Assembly (NCBI GenBank): GCA_000149265.1
Contig: CH003410.1
Location: forward strand, 21,977 to 85,976
Origin: Ciona savignyi
Taxonomy: Eukaryota; Chordata; Ascidiacea; Phlebobranchia; Cionidae
DNA: 64,000 nucleotides
Reading direction: 5' to 3'
The notes beneath the pieces were generated by a model. It ran no database searches, was not told the DNA's origin, and saw nothing but the letters and a program-made list of their open reading frames with translations. Shown in pieces: positions 37,660-48,800 of the stretch. Position 1 is the stretch's first letter, and the number at the start of each line of letters is the position of its first letter. The position numbers and the translations under genes were made by a program.

Positions 37660-38556
37660 CCATTGAATTCTTGTATATTTATTTAAAAGGTGTAAAGCTT
37701 ATTTATTTTACCTCATAATCAAACAGTAAAGTCTAAAAAAAATCTTCTTTTTTTATGACATTGCGCTCGTATTACGATACTGCATTGTAGAACGTTCGTC
37801 AACCATCACTTTTTGTAGTGCATTATCTGTTTTTAAGCCGCTTTCCTCCATCCCACAATACCAAGCCATGTTAAGTTTTTCGTTTGTATATCCGCTTATC
37901 GTTTTGTATACCCGCTGAAGAAATTTGTATAAAACATCTCAAAGGGAAATATGGGCTACAGTGTGTTACCTTGGGCTGTCTTTATAACTTATCTTATCCG
38001 TGTATCATCAAAAATAAAGTAGTTGGACTGCGAGAGTCTTGACTAAAAATGTTTGGAAAACGTTGGCTATACAGAGTTAGTGTCAAGGATAAGACACAAA
38101 CTTATCCACAATAACAGAATGATTTTAAGCAGTCTAGGTTAATATATTCGTTGTTTTCCCGGACAAAACGTTGTTGTGTGGACAAACGTTGTTGAAAGGC
38201 GGTAAAACAGAAATAGTCATAGGTCCGTCACCAAGACCGCTTTTTTAATGGAATTCTACATGACGGTACATGAATCGATGGCGCTAACCATTCGACCACA
38301 ATTTTGAGTAGGTTGCTGACGTTGGGTGATATATAATACTCGATTTTAATTTAACAAAAGTCATTGTCATGAAACGTATAACGGTAATGGTACCCCAAAC
38401 ACCAAAGATTTCTATTTTAAATGTGGCGCCAAACAATGGATTTGAGCTCTTTTTTAGCTTGCAAGTTACTTTTATAAATCCTGTGAATAATTGTGGGTGT
38501 GGTATATAATGGTATAACGCTTTACTGTTAAACGTTGGCTAAATATAACTTAAATC
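37660..38556. other. Intergenic between cPLA2 and CKS
   Basis: No exon seen. It contains an antisense SINE-2 at about 38215-38310. The CKS promoter is expected in the right half, but no TATA box is clear. Confidence 0.5.
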
Positions 38557-39371
38557 ATGAACAAGTTAAGCTGCAGTGGAAGCGGTAAAAATCAGGCAAT
38601 CTGGGCTGAAGAGGCCTTGAAAACTCTCCAGTCACAAATGCAGAAACTGCAAAGTCAGATACGCTATTCCAGCAAGTACAGTGACTCGACGTACGACTAC
38701 AGGTCAGAAGAAATCTAGATATCGAGAAAAAATCATTAAATTGTTATGATAACCATAATTATCTAAAGATAATATAGTGACTGCTTTTAAAATACAGTAT
38801 GTAAACTGATGGAAAGTCTGCTCTTTAATACGTCATACTAAACATACATCGATTGTTATGATCGAACTATAACACGATTATGGTACGTTTTTCTTGGTTT
38901 AATGTGCATGTATAGGCAGTGTTGAACCGAATGATTTTTTGAAATGACTGCTGACTTAATTCTGTTTAATTTTTGTAAATGAGAAACGCAATGAGCGTTA
39001 TCACACGGCCAATCTTCAGATTACCTCGCGTTCATAAACCGTTAAAGGTAAACATCTGCAATACAATTCCAAATTAGAATTTTCTATCCTGCCTGCCGTG
39101 CCTTTTTTACTTGCCTAGTTTTCAAATTCAAGGTCGGCTCGTCACCAATAATAAACCGTTTTGTGGTATTATGTATCGGTCGCATTAACCATATAGCCAC
39201 ACGACCGTGCCGTGTGTCTACTTTTATGCTGTTGTCTGAGCAGACACGTGTTTCTACCTCCAACGCTGGCACGCATGGTACCAAATCAGCATTTGTTAAG
39301 TGAAGGGGAATGGAGAAACCTTGGCATTCAGCAATCACTTGGATGGGAGCACTACATGAAACATAATCCCG
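38557..39371 (+). CDS. CKS1B: Cyclin-dependent kinase regulatory subunit (CKS), last exon missing
   Basis: Exon 1 is 38557-38702 and exon 2 is 39244-39371, joined in phase 2. Together they encode the CKS fold: [20 protein letters not shown] and then [20 protein letters not shown] plus YMKHNP. CKS proteins bind CDKs and read phosphothreonine, steering CDK substrates and SCF-Skp2. The model ends at donor G/GTAGGC after HNP with one carried base, where the family continues with EPHxLLFRRP. That final exon is absent from the readable sequence and probably lies in the 293-bp gap at 39566-39858. The first ATG gives a 27-residue extension; the in-frame ATG at 38638 gives the usual CKS start spacing and may be the true start. 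CKS1 versus CKS2 cannot be separated. Confidence 0.88.
39128..39212 (-). mobile_element. SINE-2 copy, antisense
   Basis: ggctcgtcaccaataataaa to atagccacacgaccgtgc. It lies in CKS intron 1 and ends 31 bp before exon 2. Confidence 0.6.
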
Positions 39372-39565
39372 GTAGGCGGCAAATCAGTTGCTTTTGTATC
39401 TTTTCCAGTCTTTAGTAAAGTCGAAACCCGTGTATTTTTGTAGGGATATTCACTCCAAAATCAAGATTCCAATTCGATTAACATAGAAAATAATTTGGAC
39501 TTTTTTGGTATTTTCATTTATTTGAAATTAACTCCTTTTAACAGTTCATCAGAATGCGCGTGGGT

Positions 39566-39858
39566 NNNNNNNNNNNNNNNNNNNNNNNNNNNNNNNNNNN
39601 NNNNNNNNNNNNNNNNNNNNNNNNNNNNNNNNNNNNNNNNNNNNNNNNNNNNNNNNNNNNNNNNNNNNNNNNNNNNNNNNNNNNNNNNNNNNNNNNNNNN
39701 NNNNNNNNNNNNNNNNNNNNNNNNNNNNNNNNNNNNNNNNNNNNNNNNNNNNNNNNNNNNNNNNNNNNNNNNNNNNNNNNNNNNNNNNNNNNNNNNNNNN
39801 NNNNNNNNNNNNNNNNNNNNNNNNNNNNNNNNNNNNNNNNNNNNNNNNNNNNNNNNNN
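39566..39858. other. Assembly gap (293 N)
   Basis: Unsequenced run. It sits between CKS exon 2 and the PIH1D2 3' end, exactly where the last CKS exon is expected. Confidence 1.
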
Positions 39859-40323
39859 ATTATTTTACCAGGTCTAATTAAAAAAAGTATAAACTTGTGG
39901 GCTACCTTTTTAAAGGGGTAGTATTGAATGGTTTAAAATGATCAGAATTACTGTAACACCTTCATTTTTAGCAATATTTTATACGCTAAACAGTTTGAAG
40001 AAATAAATATGTATACATTAATTTTGCTTTTTGGTCCGGCTAAAGTAATTTTATGGACAAAAAATGAGCGTAATTTTGGTCCCGTGGTAATCAAATTTAA
40101 GTGATGAGTTTTAATAGACATTTAATAGAAGTCGCTTTTGCAGCCACGCGTTTTGTCAAATTTTAAATGCCAGAGTGTTAACCTTTAAAAACAAATTGGG
40201 TATCGGCAGGAAGGATTGGGGAGTTATGGACAAAAGTTATTATGTACAAAAAATGAGCCTAAATTTGGTCCTGTAGTAATCACAATGTGACAGATGAGGT
40301 TTAACATTTAAAAGAAGTTGCTA

Positions 40324-43300
40324 TCATGAATGCTTCAATGGCATTGTAACACTAAGCAAATTGCTCTTTCGAACAAAACGTGCTGAAGTCTTCTCATCAA
40401 GGATTGGTTTCGGGAGTCGGAGTTTTAAATAATATTTCTTCTCCACTGTAAGCTCGAGTTCATCCTAAAAGTTCAAACTCATCATTGTAAATTGTGATCA
40501 TATTAGGATAGGATATTTATGTTTATCACCGTGAATCGAAAAACCAAAGGGGTTAACACACAGGCAATCGTCAGATCACCTCGTGCCCACCGTCGGGTTG
40601 CCGGAGATATTGTAATGTGTTATGTATGATTTACATGTTCCTTTAATTTGGTAGAACCCATTAATTCGCTGGCATATTGTTTTAAACCAGGTAGGCTTGC
40701 AGTATTTACAAGCTCTCTTACAGTATACACCTCTGCCTAACTTTGGCCTAACTAAAGAGGTTAAAAATATATCATTCACTTAAAAAATTAAAATGTAAAT
40801 TTAGGATAAGAAAAGATTGGAACCTTATAATTAATTGTAGGTAAAAAATGAAGGGTGCATTATAACATGAGCAAGCGCTTGCTATGTCTAGAGTTAGATC
40901 ACCGACTTTAAGGCAATGTGTTGTTTATAAATTGGTTATATTGCTAGAGTTTATGTTAAGTTTAATAATCTAGTTGGTTTAAATCAACGTCCGTTGCATA
41001 CTTGCACAATTATACAACTGACTAGCTTGTTGTTGGTTTTGATTTTGATACAAAATATTCCGGCTTTATATGCGTTAATTACTTAACGGGTTGGATCGAA
41101 TTAAGACACATAAATAGGTAGAGTAATTTAATGATATTAATTAAATGTTTAAAAACAAATAGAGTACCAAAATCTAAATGGGGGATTTAGAGCACATTTG
41201 ATCAGAAATAACGGATTTGGCCAACTGTAAATAAGAAATTTACCTTAGAAATTTCCAAATCACAGTCCTCTACACTTGATATATCTGGGAGGTTGACTCT
41301 TAGCACGAATCGATGAGGATTTTGATCATCACTTTCATATTCCTGGAGCATATGGACCGGCACATCAAGCGGAACGGCTAAAACATGAGAAAATATAAAC
41401 ATGCACAATTTCTATGGCTTTTTCTTTTTTAATGTTTATCTTATGTCATGTTTATATACTCATGTTAGTATGTTTCCAAGCATCTGCCAATATGTAATTT
41501 GTACTCTTATTGTTATCCCCTTTGCCACAATCTTTACATGCTAGTAAGAAAAGAGTCTATTGAACATTTGTAATAGTATTGTCCTTATTCCTGTACGGTA
41601 AAATTAACTTCTATGGGCCATTGTGGCATACATAACAATAAGAGTGCAAGTCACATGTAGGCAAATGCTTGGTTAGATTATTGACCTGAACACTGTGTGG
41701 TGGATTCTATGGGCAAGGCAGCAAGAGAGTAAATAATCAATATAACATATCCTACACGTTTAATGTAAAAGTAATATCATTTGTTTAGTAAAGGGTTCTA
41801 GGCTATCATATATATAAAACATTTACAGTTCAGTGTTCCTTACCAATTTCTTCGATTAATTTCGTGCTTTTCTTTTTGTCCTTGGGTTCATTTAATTGTG
41901 AAAAATTCTTCATAAAGTCTGCATCTAATGTCCTTTCTTCTTCTGTATCTGCCGGATTCTCAGAGAGATTTTTTAACAAACTTTCCGGCGAAGACAGACA
42001 ATCTGTTGGTGACTTTACATTTGCCTTGCATTTCTCTGCAAGCTTGCCCATGTCTGAGAACTCTGAATCAGGGTTTTGCAGAAACAAAGCCCGAGGATTG
42101 GCAGGCAGGTCTCCCTTGAAAATGTCCTTAATCTCCTTGTAGTAATTGGAGAGTAAAATCTGGGAAACAAATTAAAAGTAAAAGATGAGAATCTAAATCA
42201 ATATACTCTTATTACAAATTACAACCTTTTTTTATCTAGGCCTACCCAATCTAATTATCTTTATAATTAAAGATATTTGAGTAATATGATAAAACATTTA
42301 TATCCATGTCTTTGCTGTAATGGGAAAACATTAGGATCACTACAGCAAGTGTAATTGTCAGATTACCTAGTACAACCATCAGGATATCAAACTTAATATG
42401 GTGGGTTGTATCTCAGATGAATGAGAAATTCCTTATGTATCACATCATGGGTACTGATAAAATTGGCAAATTAAAACCAATGTGTATTTAAATTAGGCAT
42501 ACAATAAAATATCAATAATCATTGGCAAACATTATTAATAACAAGATAGGAAAGTGAAAAAATTGGACAAAGTTAACTGTTAAGTATTCAATCATTACCT
42601 TTTGCTGCGTTTGTAATACAGTAATCGTCATTCCCATCATTTCTTGCTTATCACCAGGCAATTGTGTGATTTCTTCCAATATCTTATCATTGAACGCAAC
42701 AGGAATAGTTATAAATGGACCTAAAAGAAATGTTAAGTGTTCAACTAATATAAAGTTTAAACTAAGGATGGGATTTTCTTGATTATCGACACTGTAACAT
42801 ATACCGGTAATAAACACAATTACAGCATATCTACAGTCGGGTTACTAAATTAATTTAAGTTGGACACATTGCTACATTCAATCCATTAAACCACAGAGCA
42901 CAGGATCCAAACAATGTCTACTAAGGAGTTTGCCCACCTTCCCATTGAACTATGTTTGGTAGCCTGACAGGTAATCATGAAGGTCCATTTATAACGATTC
43001 CTATAAAACAGTTCTCGAAGAAATTGGTATTAATGTGATCATGAAGTAACCGGTACAACTAACACCCGATGGGAACAAATTTGTATACAATAGCCTAACC
43101 TTTTATCACAGTTCACACATACCGTTGGGTGACTTGTGTGTCTTCTTAATCCCAGCAAGAAGCTTGATGGCATCACTTCCACTCTCCGGGGGATCAAGTC
43201 TCCTCCAGGAACAAACGTTTATAAAAACCGGCATTCCGCTATCCTGAAAAATAAGAGTAGTGTTAAAAATATTTTATGTGAATAAAACTAGAAATAATTT

Positions 43301-43801
43301 CTAATACACAGCTTAATAAGCTTAATAATATAGGAATGAGCACTAACTTTTTGGTGATGGTTCAACTTAGTACCAAATTATTTGAGCATGTCATGAAAAA
43401 AGAAATAATTAAAACAAATAAAAAAATATATGGATGTATCTATAATTCTAAATAAAATTCCAATAAGTTAAATCAGGATTATAAAACAAGAGACAGAGTA
43501 AGCAGTGCTTATTAGCCTGAAGTAGCATAAAAGTATTTAAAGAAACAAGGTTCTTAACTAGCCAATTTTAGAAAAGACAAAGAGCTAGTTTTACCGTTGT
43601 GTCGTTTGGTATATAATCAATCATACTCACTGCAATACTTGTTTCGAAACAAAATTTCGGTTCTGGTGCCGACATGAATTTTTCTCGTTCTGCCATTTGT
43701 GTCTCGATGAACTTTTTATAAGAATCTGGGTCCACCTCTGCCAAATCATCAAGTCTGTTCCAAATATAATTGGCCTGTTCTTGCATTTTACTCGGTTCCA
43801 T
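40324..43801 (-). CDS. PIH1D2: PIH1 domain-containing protein 2
   Basis: Six exons in phase: 43631-43801, 43123-43243, 42599-42720, 41844-42159, 41244-41377, 40324-40464, giving about 334 aa (human 315). PIH proteins link clients to HSP90 and R2TP-like complexes, notably for axonemal dynein assembly. The N-terminal block IWNRLDDLAEVDPDSYKKFI and APEPKFCFET, then VFINVCSWRRL, mark the PIH domain. The C-terminal CS-like domain spans the last two exons (VLRVNLPDISSVEDCDLEIS, then DELELTVEKKYYLKLRLPK and LLSVTMPL). Exon 4 is a charged low-complexity linker. The last exon lies 780 bp downstream, past a SINE-1, and was identified by the conserved C-terminus and a ttttag acceptor. Reading through the exon-5 donor instead would give a short tail ending at 41202. 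Confidence 0.9.
40505..40672 (-). mobile_element. SINE-1, head missing
   Basis: Tail and body only; similarity stops after attaattcgctgg. In the last PIH1D2 intron, same strand as the gene. Confidence 0.75.
42297..42400 (-). mobile_element. SINE-1 remnant, old
   Basis: Weak match: tatccatgtctttgctgtaa, then tgggaaaac and gtaattgtcagattacct. In PIH1D2 intron 3. Confidence 0.5.
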
Positions 43802-44239
43802 TTTACTATTAAAACCAGCAAATAATGGACACTAAACCTGTGGATCTTGAAACGATTATTTACCACAGCTCAAAAGGCAACGTCCATATCAATTTTGCCA
43901 TTTAATGGATATTAGTGATGTGTGATACTAAAATATACGGGCATAGCAATACATCTAATTTTAAACCATTAAATTATTGTTTAAAGCAGATTTGTATACA
44001 CCAGGTACATAATTCTTTGTAAATTTAGGTCAGAAATATTAACAAAAATTAACCGAAGTGCAGCTAAAAATACAAGGTGGAAATACCATAAATCAACCAA
44101 GATAACGGTATAGATGTAAAAAATCCAGTTTCCACGACAAAAATTGGGCAGATTTCTCATTGTTTTGTTTTACACAAAAATTTTTACTCCTTTTAATTTT
44201 TCTTACAGAGAATAGTTTGATAAAATATGGAATAACAAT

Positions 44240-44857
44240 TTAAAGTCTTCTAATTTTCCTGGGTCGTTGACACAATCCATTGTTAGTGATGGGAGTTACA
44301 TCGGTTATAGAAACAACATTCATTCCACCAAGAGTCAATCCTTTGATCGCCGCTTTTCGACCAGGACCAATTCCATCTAGAACAACTCGGACATGCTTTA
44401 AGCAGCCCTGCATTATTGCTTTCTCTGCAGCAGCCTTTCCAGTCATTTCGCTCGCATGTGTGGTCTTCTTTTTTGCGTTTTTATAACCCATACTCTGACA
44501 GGACACGTACGAATATTCGGTTTCCTTGTGGTGAGCTTTAATTTGCGTGGTGTTCCATTTCGCTTTAATATTGACAATCGGCAAGTCCATGAACGAAACG
44601 TCATCGAACGTAAGGTGGTTACGTTGTTCGAATTCGTTTACATGCCTCAAGCCAGCAACGCGAGAACAATCAGAAATGGGAACGGCCCCGAAATTTTGTT
44701 TTTTTACATTCAAGAAGGTTTCGTCCGTTAGCAACGACGGGAAACTTTCATTCTGGGCATTTTGTTCTTGGGTTAAACGAGAGCTTGAAAATAAATTTCT
44801 GCTAGCTCTATAGCCACAATTAGCATTAATTAAACTACGAAAGATGCTACGAATCAT
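44240..44857 (-). CDS. MRPS11: Mitochondrial small-subunit ribosomal protein uS11m
   Basis: A single-exon frame of 205 aa with no introns. The C-terminal half is a canonical S11 domain: GKAAAEKAIMQGCLKHVRVV, DGIGPGRKAAIKGL, ISITDVTP-type SITDVTPITNNGLC and the terminal RPRKIRRL. S11 binds 16S-type rRNA in the platform next to the mRNA exit site. The N-terminus (MIRSIFRSLINANCGYRASR) is rich in Arg and Ser and poor in acids, as in mitochondrial targeting peptides. It is the same strand as PIH1D2, whose ATG lies 440 bp downstream of this stop. Confidence 0.96.
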   Translation of the reverse strand: MIRSIFRSLINANCGYRASRNLFSSSRLTQEQNAQNESFPSLLTDETFLNVKKQNFGAVPISDCSRVAGLRHVNEFEQRNHLTFDDVSFMDLPIVNIKAKWNTTQIKAHHKETEYSYVSCQSMGYKNAKKKTTHASEMTGKAAAEKAIMQGCLKHVRVVLDGIGPGRKAAIKGLTLGGMNVVSITDVTPITNNGLCQRPRKIRRL

Positions 44858-45829
44858 ATTACTAACTTACGTTTTCAAACATAACACTGTTCGAAAAATA
44901 AAAAAAGCATATGCGGGAGTTCCCCATGTAAACGAAAATTTGTCCCCGAATTTTTTTATTTGTCCTCAAAAAATAATCAAATTTAAAATTTAAAATATTA
45001 ACAGATGTAGTTAAACATATTTAGCCAGGAACGAGATTTTTCGAAAACTCTCAAGATTTATTTGACATACACTGAACTGTACCAGCATTACTTGATTTAG
45101 GGGATTTTCTTTTCGTATAAATTCATGTACAGGAAAATATTTTGTGTGTAGCCTAAACAACTTGCAATTTTTTTTTGTTTAAACCTAATATACTATATTA
45201 TCCAAGCGTTTTTTGGCAACACGATCGTACTATTCGGCCACACGACCGTAATATATTCTCCAAGTATACGCTCGACTAGAAATCTAGTATTTAATCCGAC
45301 CGTGGCTACGTAGCTTTCATGCAGTACAAATGTAAAATGTTTATGATTTGCTGACAAATAAATTTATATTTCCATTCTTTATCATCTAAGATAAATGTTA
45401 TCTTGCCATAACTTTGATCTAAGCATTGTAGTAAGTATTGAATACACTGCATACTGTAAACTTCTGTTTGAAATGTGTCTCTTATGCCCTTTGGAAACGA
45501 ATTTATTTTTGTGCGTTTTTTGTTTTCGTTGAACGGTTGAACATGCATGAAATATCACTTTGACATCTCATGAAACGGTTGAACGTGCATGCCATGCCGG
45601 TATTTATATACATAGTTCCGCACGAATGGTAATCGAAACGTGAACTTCTTCTTTTGACACCACTGCGAAAGGAGAGCGGTTGTAAAACTAGTGCGCTACT
45701 TTGCATTTTAAAAAGCTGCATTAGTAGTTGCTATAATGAAACTTAGGTCATTGCAGTTTAAATTCGTGCATTTTAGAGCCTTGTCCAAGATTTCCTAAAA
45801 TGTTTGCTTTACATTTGGACTATTTTAGA
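44858..45829. other. Divergent intergenic region MRPS11 / GMC1
   Basis: Expected to hold promoters for both genes. A short SINE-2 scrap (ggccacacgaccgtaat near 45237) is present. No exon seen; small minus-strand frames at 45.3-45.7 kb have no recognisable content. Confidence 0.5.
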
Positions 45830-48800
45830 ATGTTGAAACAAATAGTTGCAGTGTGTGTATTTGCAAGTCTATTGCCGCAGTTTCTTAATTGGTACTACTG
45901 CATTACCATTAACAAGCCCAACGACGAATATGACTTTTTAATAGGTAAGTTTTTGAATTAAGAATGTTTACCGTCAGTGACAATTTGAATTATATGTCCA
46001 TAGTTTATTTACTTTAAAGCTAACTTCATTAAATGTCTATTTTATGGAAATAATTAAATCATATTTTGTCCGGCCGGTTAGTCTGGCGGTTAAGTGCGTC
46101 GCCTTTCAATCGAAAGGTTGCAGGTGCGAAACTGGTCGCTAGCTAGTCGGTTGTGTCCTAGGGCAATGCATTTTACAGACATGGCCTAATTCTAGCGGAT
46201 TATTGGGTTCTACCAAATTGAAAGAAAGTGTCTATCATATACAACACACTGCAATAGCTCCGGTAACCTGACGGTGGGCGCGAGGTGATCTGACGATTGC
46301 CCGTGTGTTAACCCCCTTGGTTTTCCCATTCATGGGGATAAACATGAATATCCTATCCTATCCTATCTATATAGAATACTATTCCAGCAGTCTATGCAAA
46401 GTGGGTTTCCTTCTCTTAGTAGAGGCACAAACAATTTAATGAATTTCGGTATTCAATCTAAACTAGATAAAAAGTTAAAACCTAAAAGTTAAAAAAAGCT
46501 ATGCCGATAAATGGTGAGGTTAATTATTAACTAGTTAAATAACCAAACCCATTGACGCCGTTTTCTAGTTGGGAATTAAACAGTCTTACCTTGCCATTCA
46601 CGTTTCAATGAGGTTTCGTAGGGGCCGTTTTTACGTTTTCTTGGTTGTTCTGCGTATCGTCTGCGTCAATGGCTTAAGATCTGATCTTTTAACCAATAAC
46701 GTTGCAGCTGAATAGCTTAGTTGTTCAGTGCGTCGCGTTTTCCGGCCACCGTCGCGTTTTCGGCGTAGTGAAATTGAAAATGGTTGTGTAATTGGGCCAG
46801 GCACAACGATCATCGCATGCCATTCAAGGATTGTACTAAATCTGAAGTGACGTCTTAACTCTCCATAACTCCGACCGAATAGCTTGCTGGGTTTGTTCGT
46901 CTTTTATCCAAAATTAGGCCTATGATAATCACAAGAAGTCCCATTAATATTTGTTTAGCGAAAATTTGACTTTTGCTACCGTGTGGAAGCGCATTAATTA
47001 AAAAACCGGAAAATTCATCGAGATTATTATTTATGTACGGTCGTGTGACCGAAAATTGACCGACATCGATAAAGAAATTATAATAATATTTGTTTTCTCC
47101 CATAGTTGGAGCAGGAACGACGGGAAATGTGATTGCAAATCGTCTCACTGAATCTCCGAATGTAAGGTAAATCATGTATTTCTTGTATTTATTTTTATGT
47201 TAGATAAGGAATATTTCATAGTTAGTTCGAATGTATGGGTATGTCAAATTCTACACGTAAAAGCGATGTAAAAATAGGTGCACATTATTTATAAATCACA
47301 TTACCAGTATTTTCTGCAATTAAAAGAAAGATATAAAAGTCGTGAAGGAGATTCGACCTGCATTCGTTAATCTTATCCAATTTATTTGAGTGAATAGGTA
47401 AATAATTTTTCCCCTAAGTGCCAACAGAAATTTTCTTAGATCGTAATCATACTTTCCGTTTGGAAATCGGTACAGTTTTTGGCCGTTTTTTGTTTTTAGT
47501 CATACGATTGAAAGGCACGACCAAAAAGTGATCAAATAGAAAACTTTAAGAATTATTTTATAACTTAATCTAGATATACAGAAACTGTAATTAGAGATGA
47601 CAGCCACAGACAATTTCTTCCAGTTTTCTAAAACACAACATCATACGCGTACTTTTTATGCAAGAATTTTCATTTTTTTGAACTTGGAGCTTGTCAAAAT
47701 GTTCCAAAATCGAAAGATAATTCATTAACCGATTATGTTTGAAATAGAAGAAAGTAAAAATTTACCCCGAGAAATAGACCTACCCTTAAAAAATTCTCTA
47801 ATCTTGTATTGTTCTAGTGTTTTGGTGTTAGAGGCTGGCGACAATGCTTTTCCAAATCCACTTATATCCGTTCCAATGTTTGTCCCACTTCTACAACATT
47901 CTGCAACCGATTGGATGTATCGAACTGAGCCCCAAGAACACGCTTGTAAACTTTTAAGGAATAAGGTGGGATACAATTTAGGATAGGATAGAATAGGATA
48001 TTCATGTCTGTCTCCGTGAATGGGAAAACACAAGGGGGTTAACACACGGGCAATCGTCAGATCACCTCGCGCCCACCGTCGAGTTACCGGAGCTATTGCT
48101 TTGGGTTGTGTATGATTTAGACGTTCCTTTAATTTGGTAGAACCCATTAATCCGCTGCGTTCACGCAATATCCGTTAAGTGTCTTGCCTTAGGACACAAC
48201 CGACTCGCGAGCGACAAGTTTTAAATCTGGAACCTTTTGGCTGAAAGACGATGCACTAAACCGCCAAGCTAATCGGTCGGACCGATCGGTTGTGAAAATA
48301 TGATTATGTTTGAGTAAACAGTCTCCCAACTTAGAACTACACATTTAGATAAGCTTTTGGGCAAAGGAAAAAGTTATTGGCGGAAGTAGCTGTCTAAACT
48401 ATATGCTGTATGTCCGAGGAAGCAAACACGACTATGACACTTGGGAAAACGAGGGGGCACTTGGTTGGAATTACAACAACATATTGCCGTACTTCAAGAA
48501 GTCGGAAATGGCAATGAACGGTGATATGTCGAGCGATTATCACGGCAAACATGGTATTCTAAAAACCGGATATTCGTATATGACGCCAATTGCAAAACTT
48601 GTTCTGAAAGCTGGCAAAGAATTGGGTTAGTTTTTATATATGTACCATTCCCGGTTATACCGTAACTTTGTCGAACTACGACCGTTGTTTTGCCGCTGTT
48701 TTTCATCAAGCGTCCTGTTTCGAGTTTTCATCATGGAAACAAAAGCTAAACTAACTGTTATTTTGTAAGTTGTTGGGACAGGTTGTAGATACGTTAAGGC

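Noticed and set aside
39495..39881. Frames spanning the N run
   Set aside because: Translation through unsequenced bases has no meaning.
41202..41244. PIH1D2 ending by read-through at 41202
   Set aside because: A conserved C-terminal exon with correct phase and acceptor was found at 40324-40464, so the GTAAAT after 41244 is treated as a real donor.
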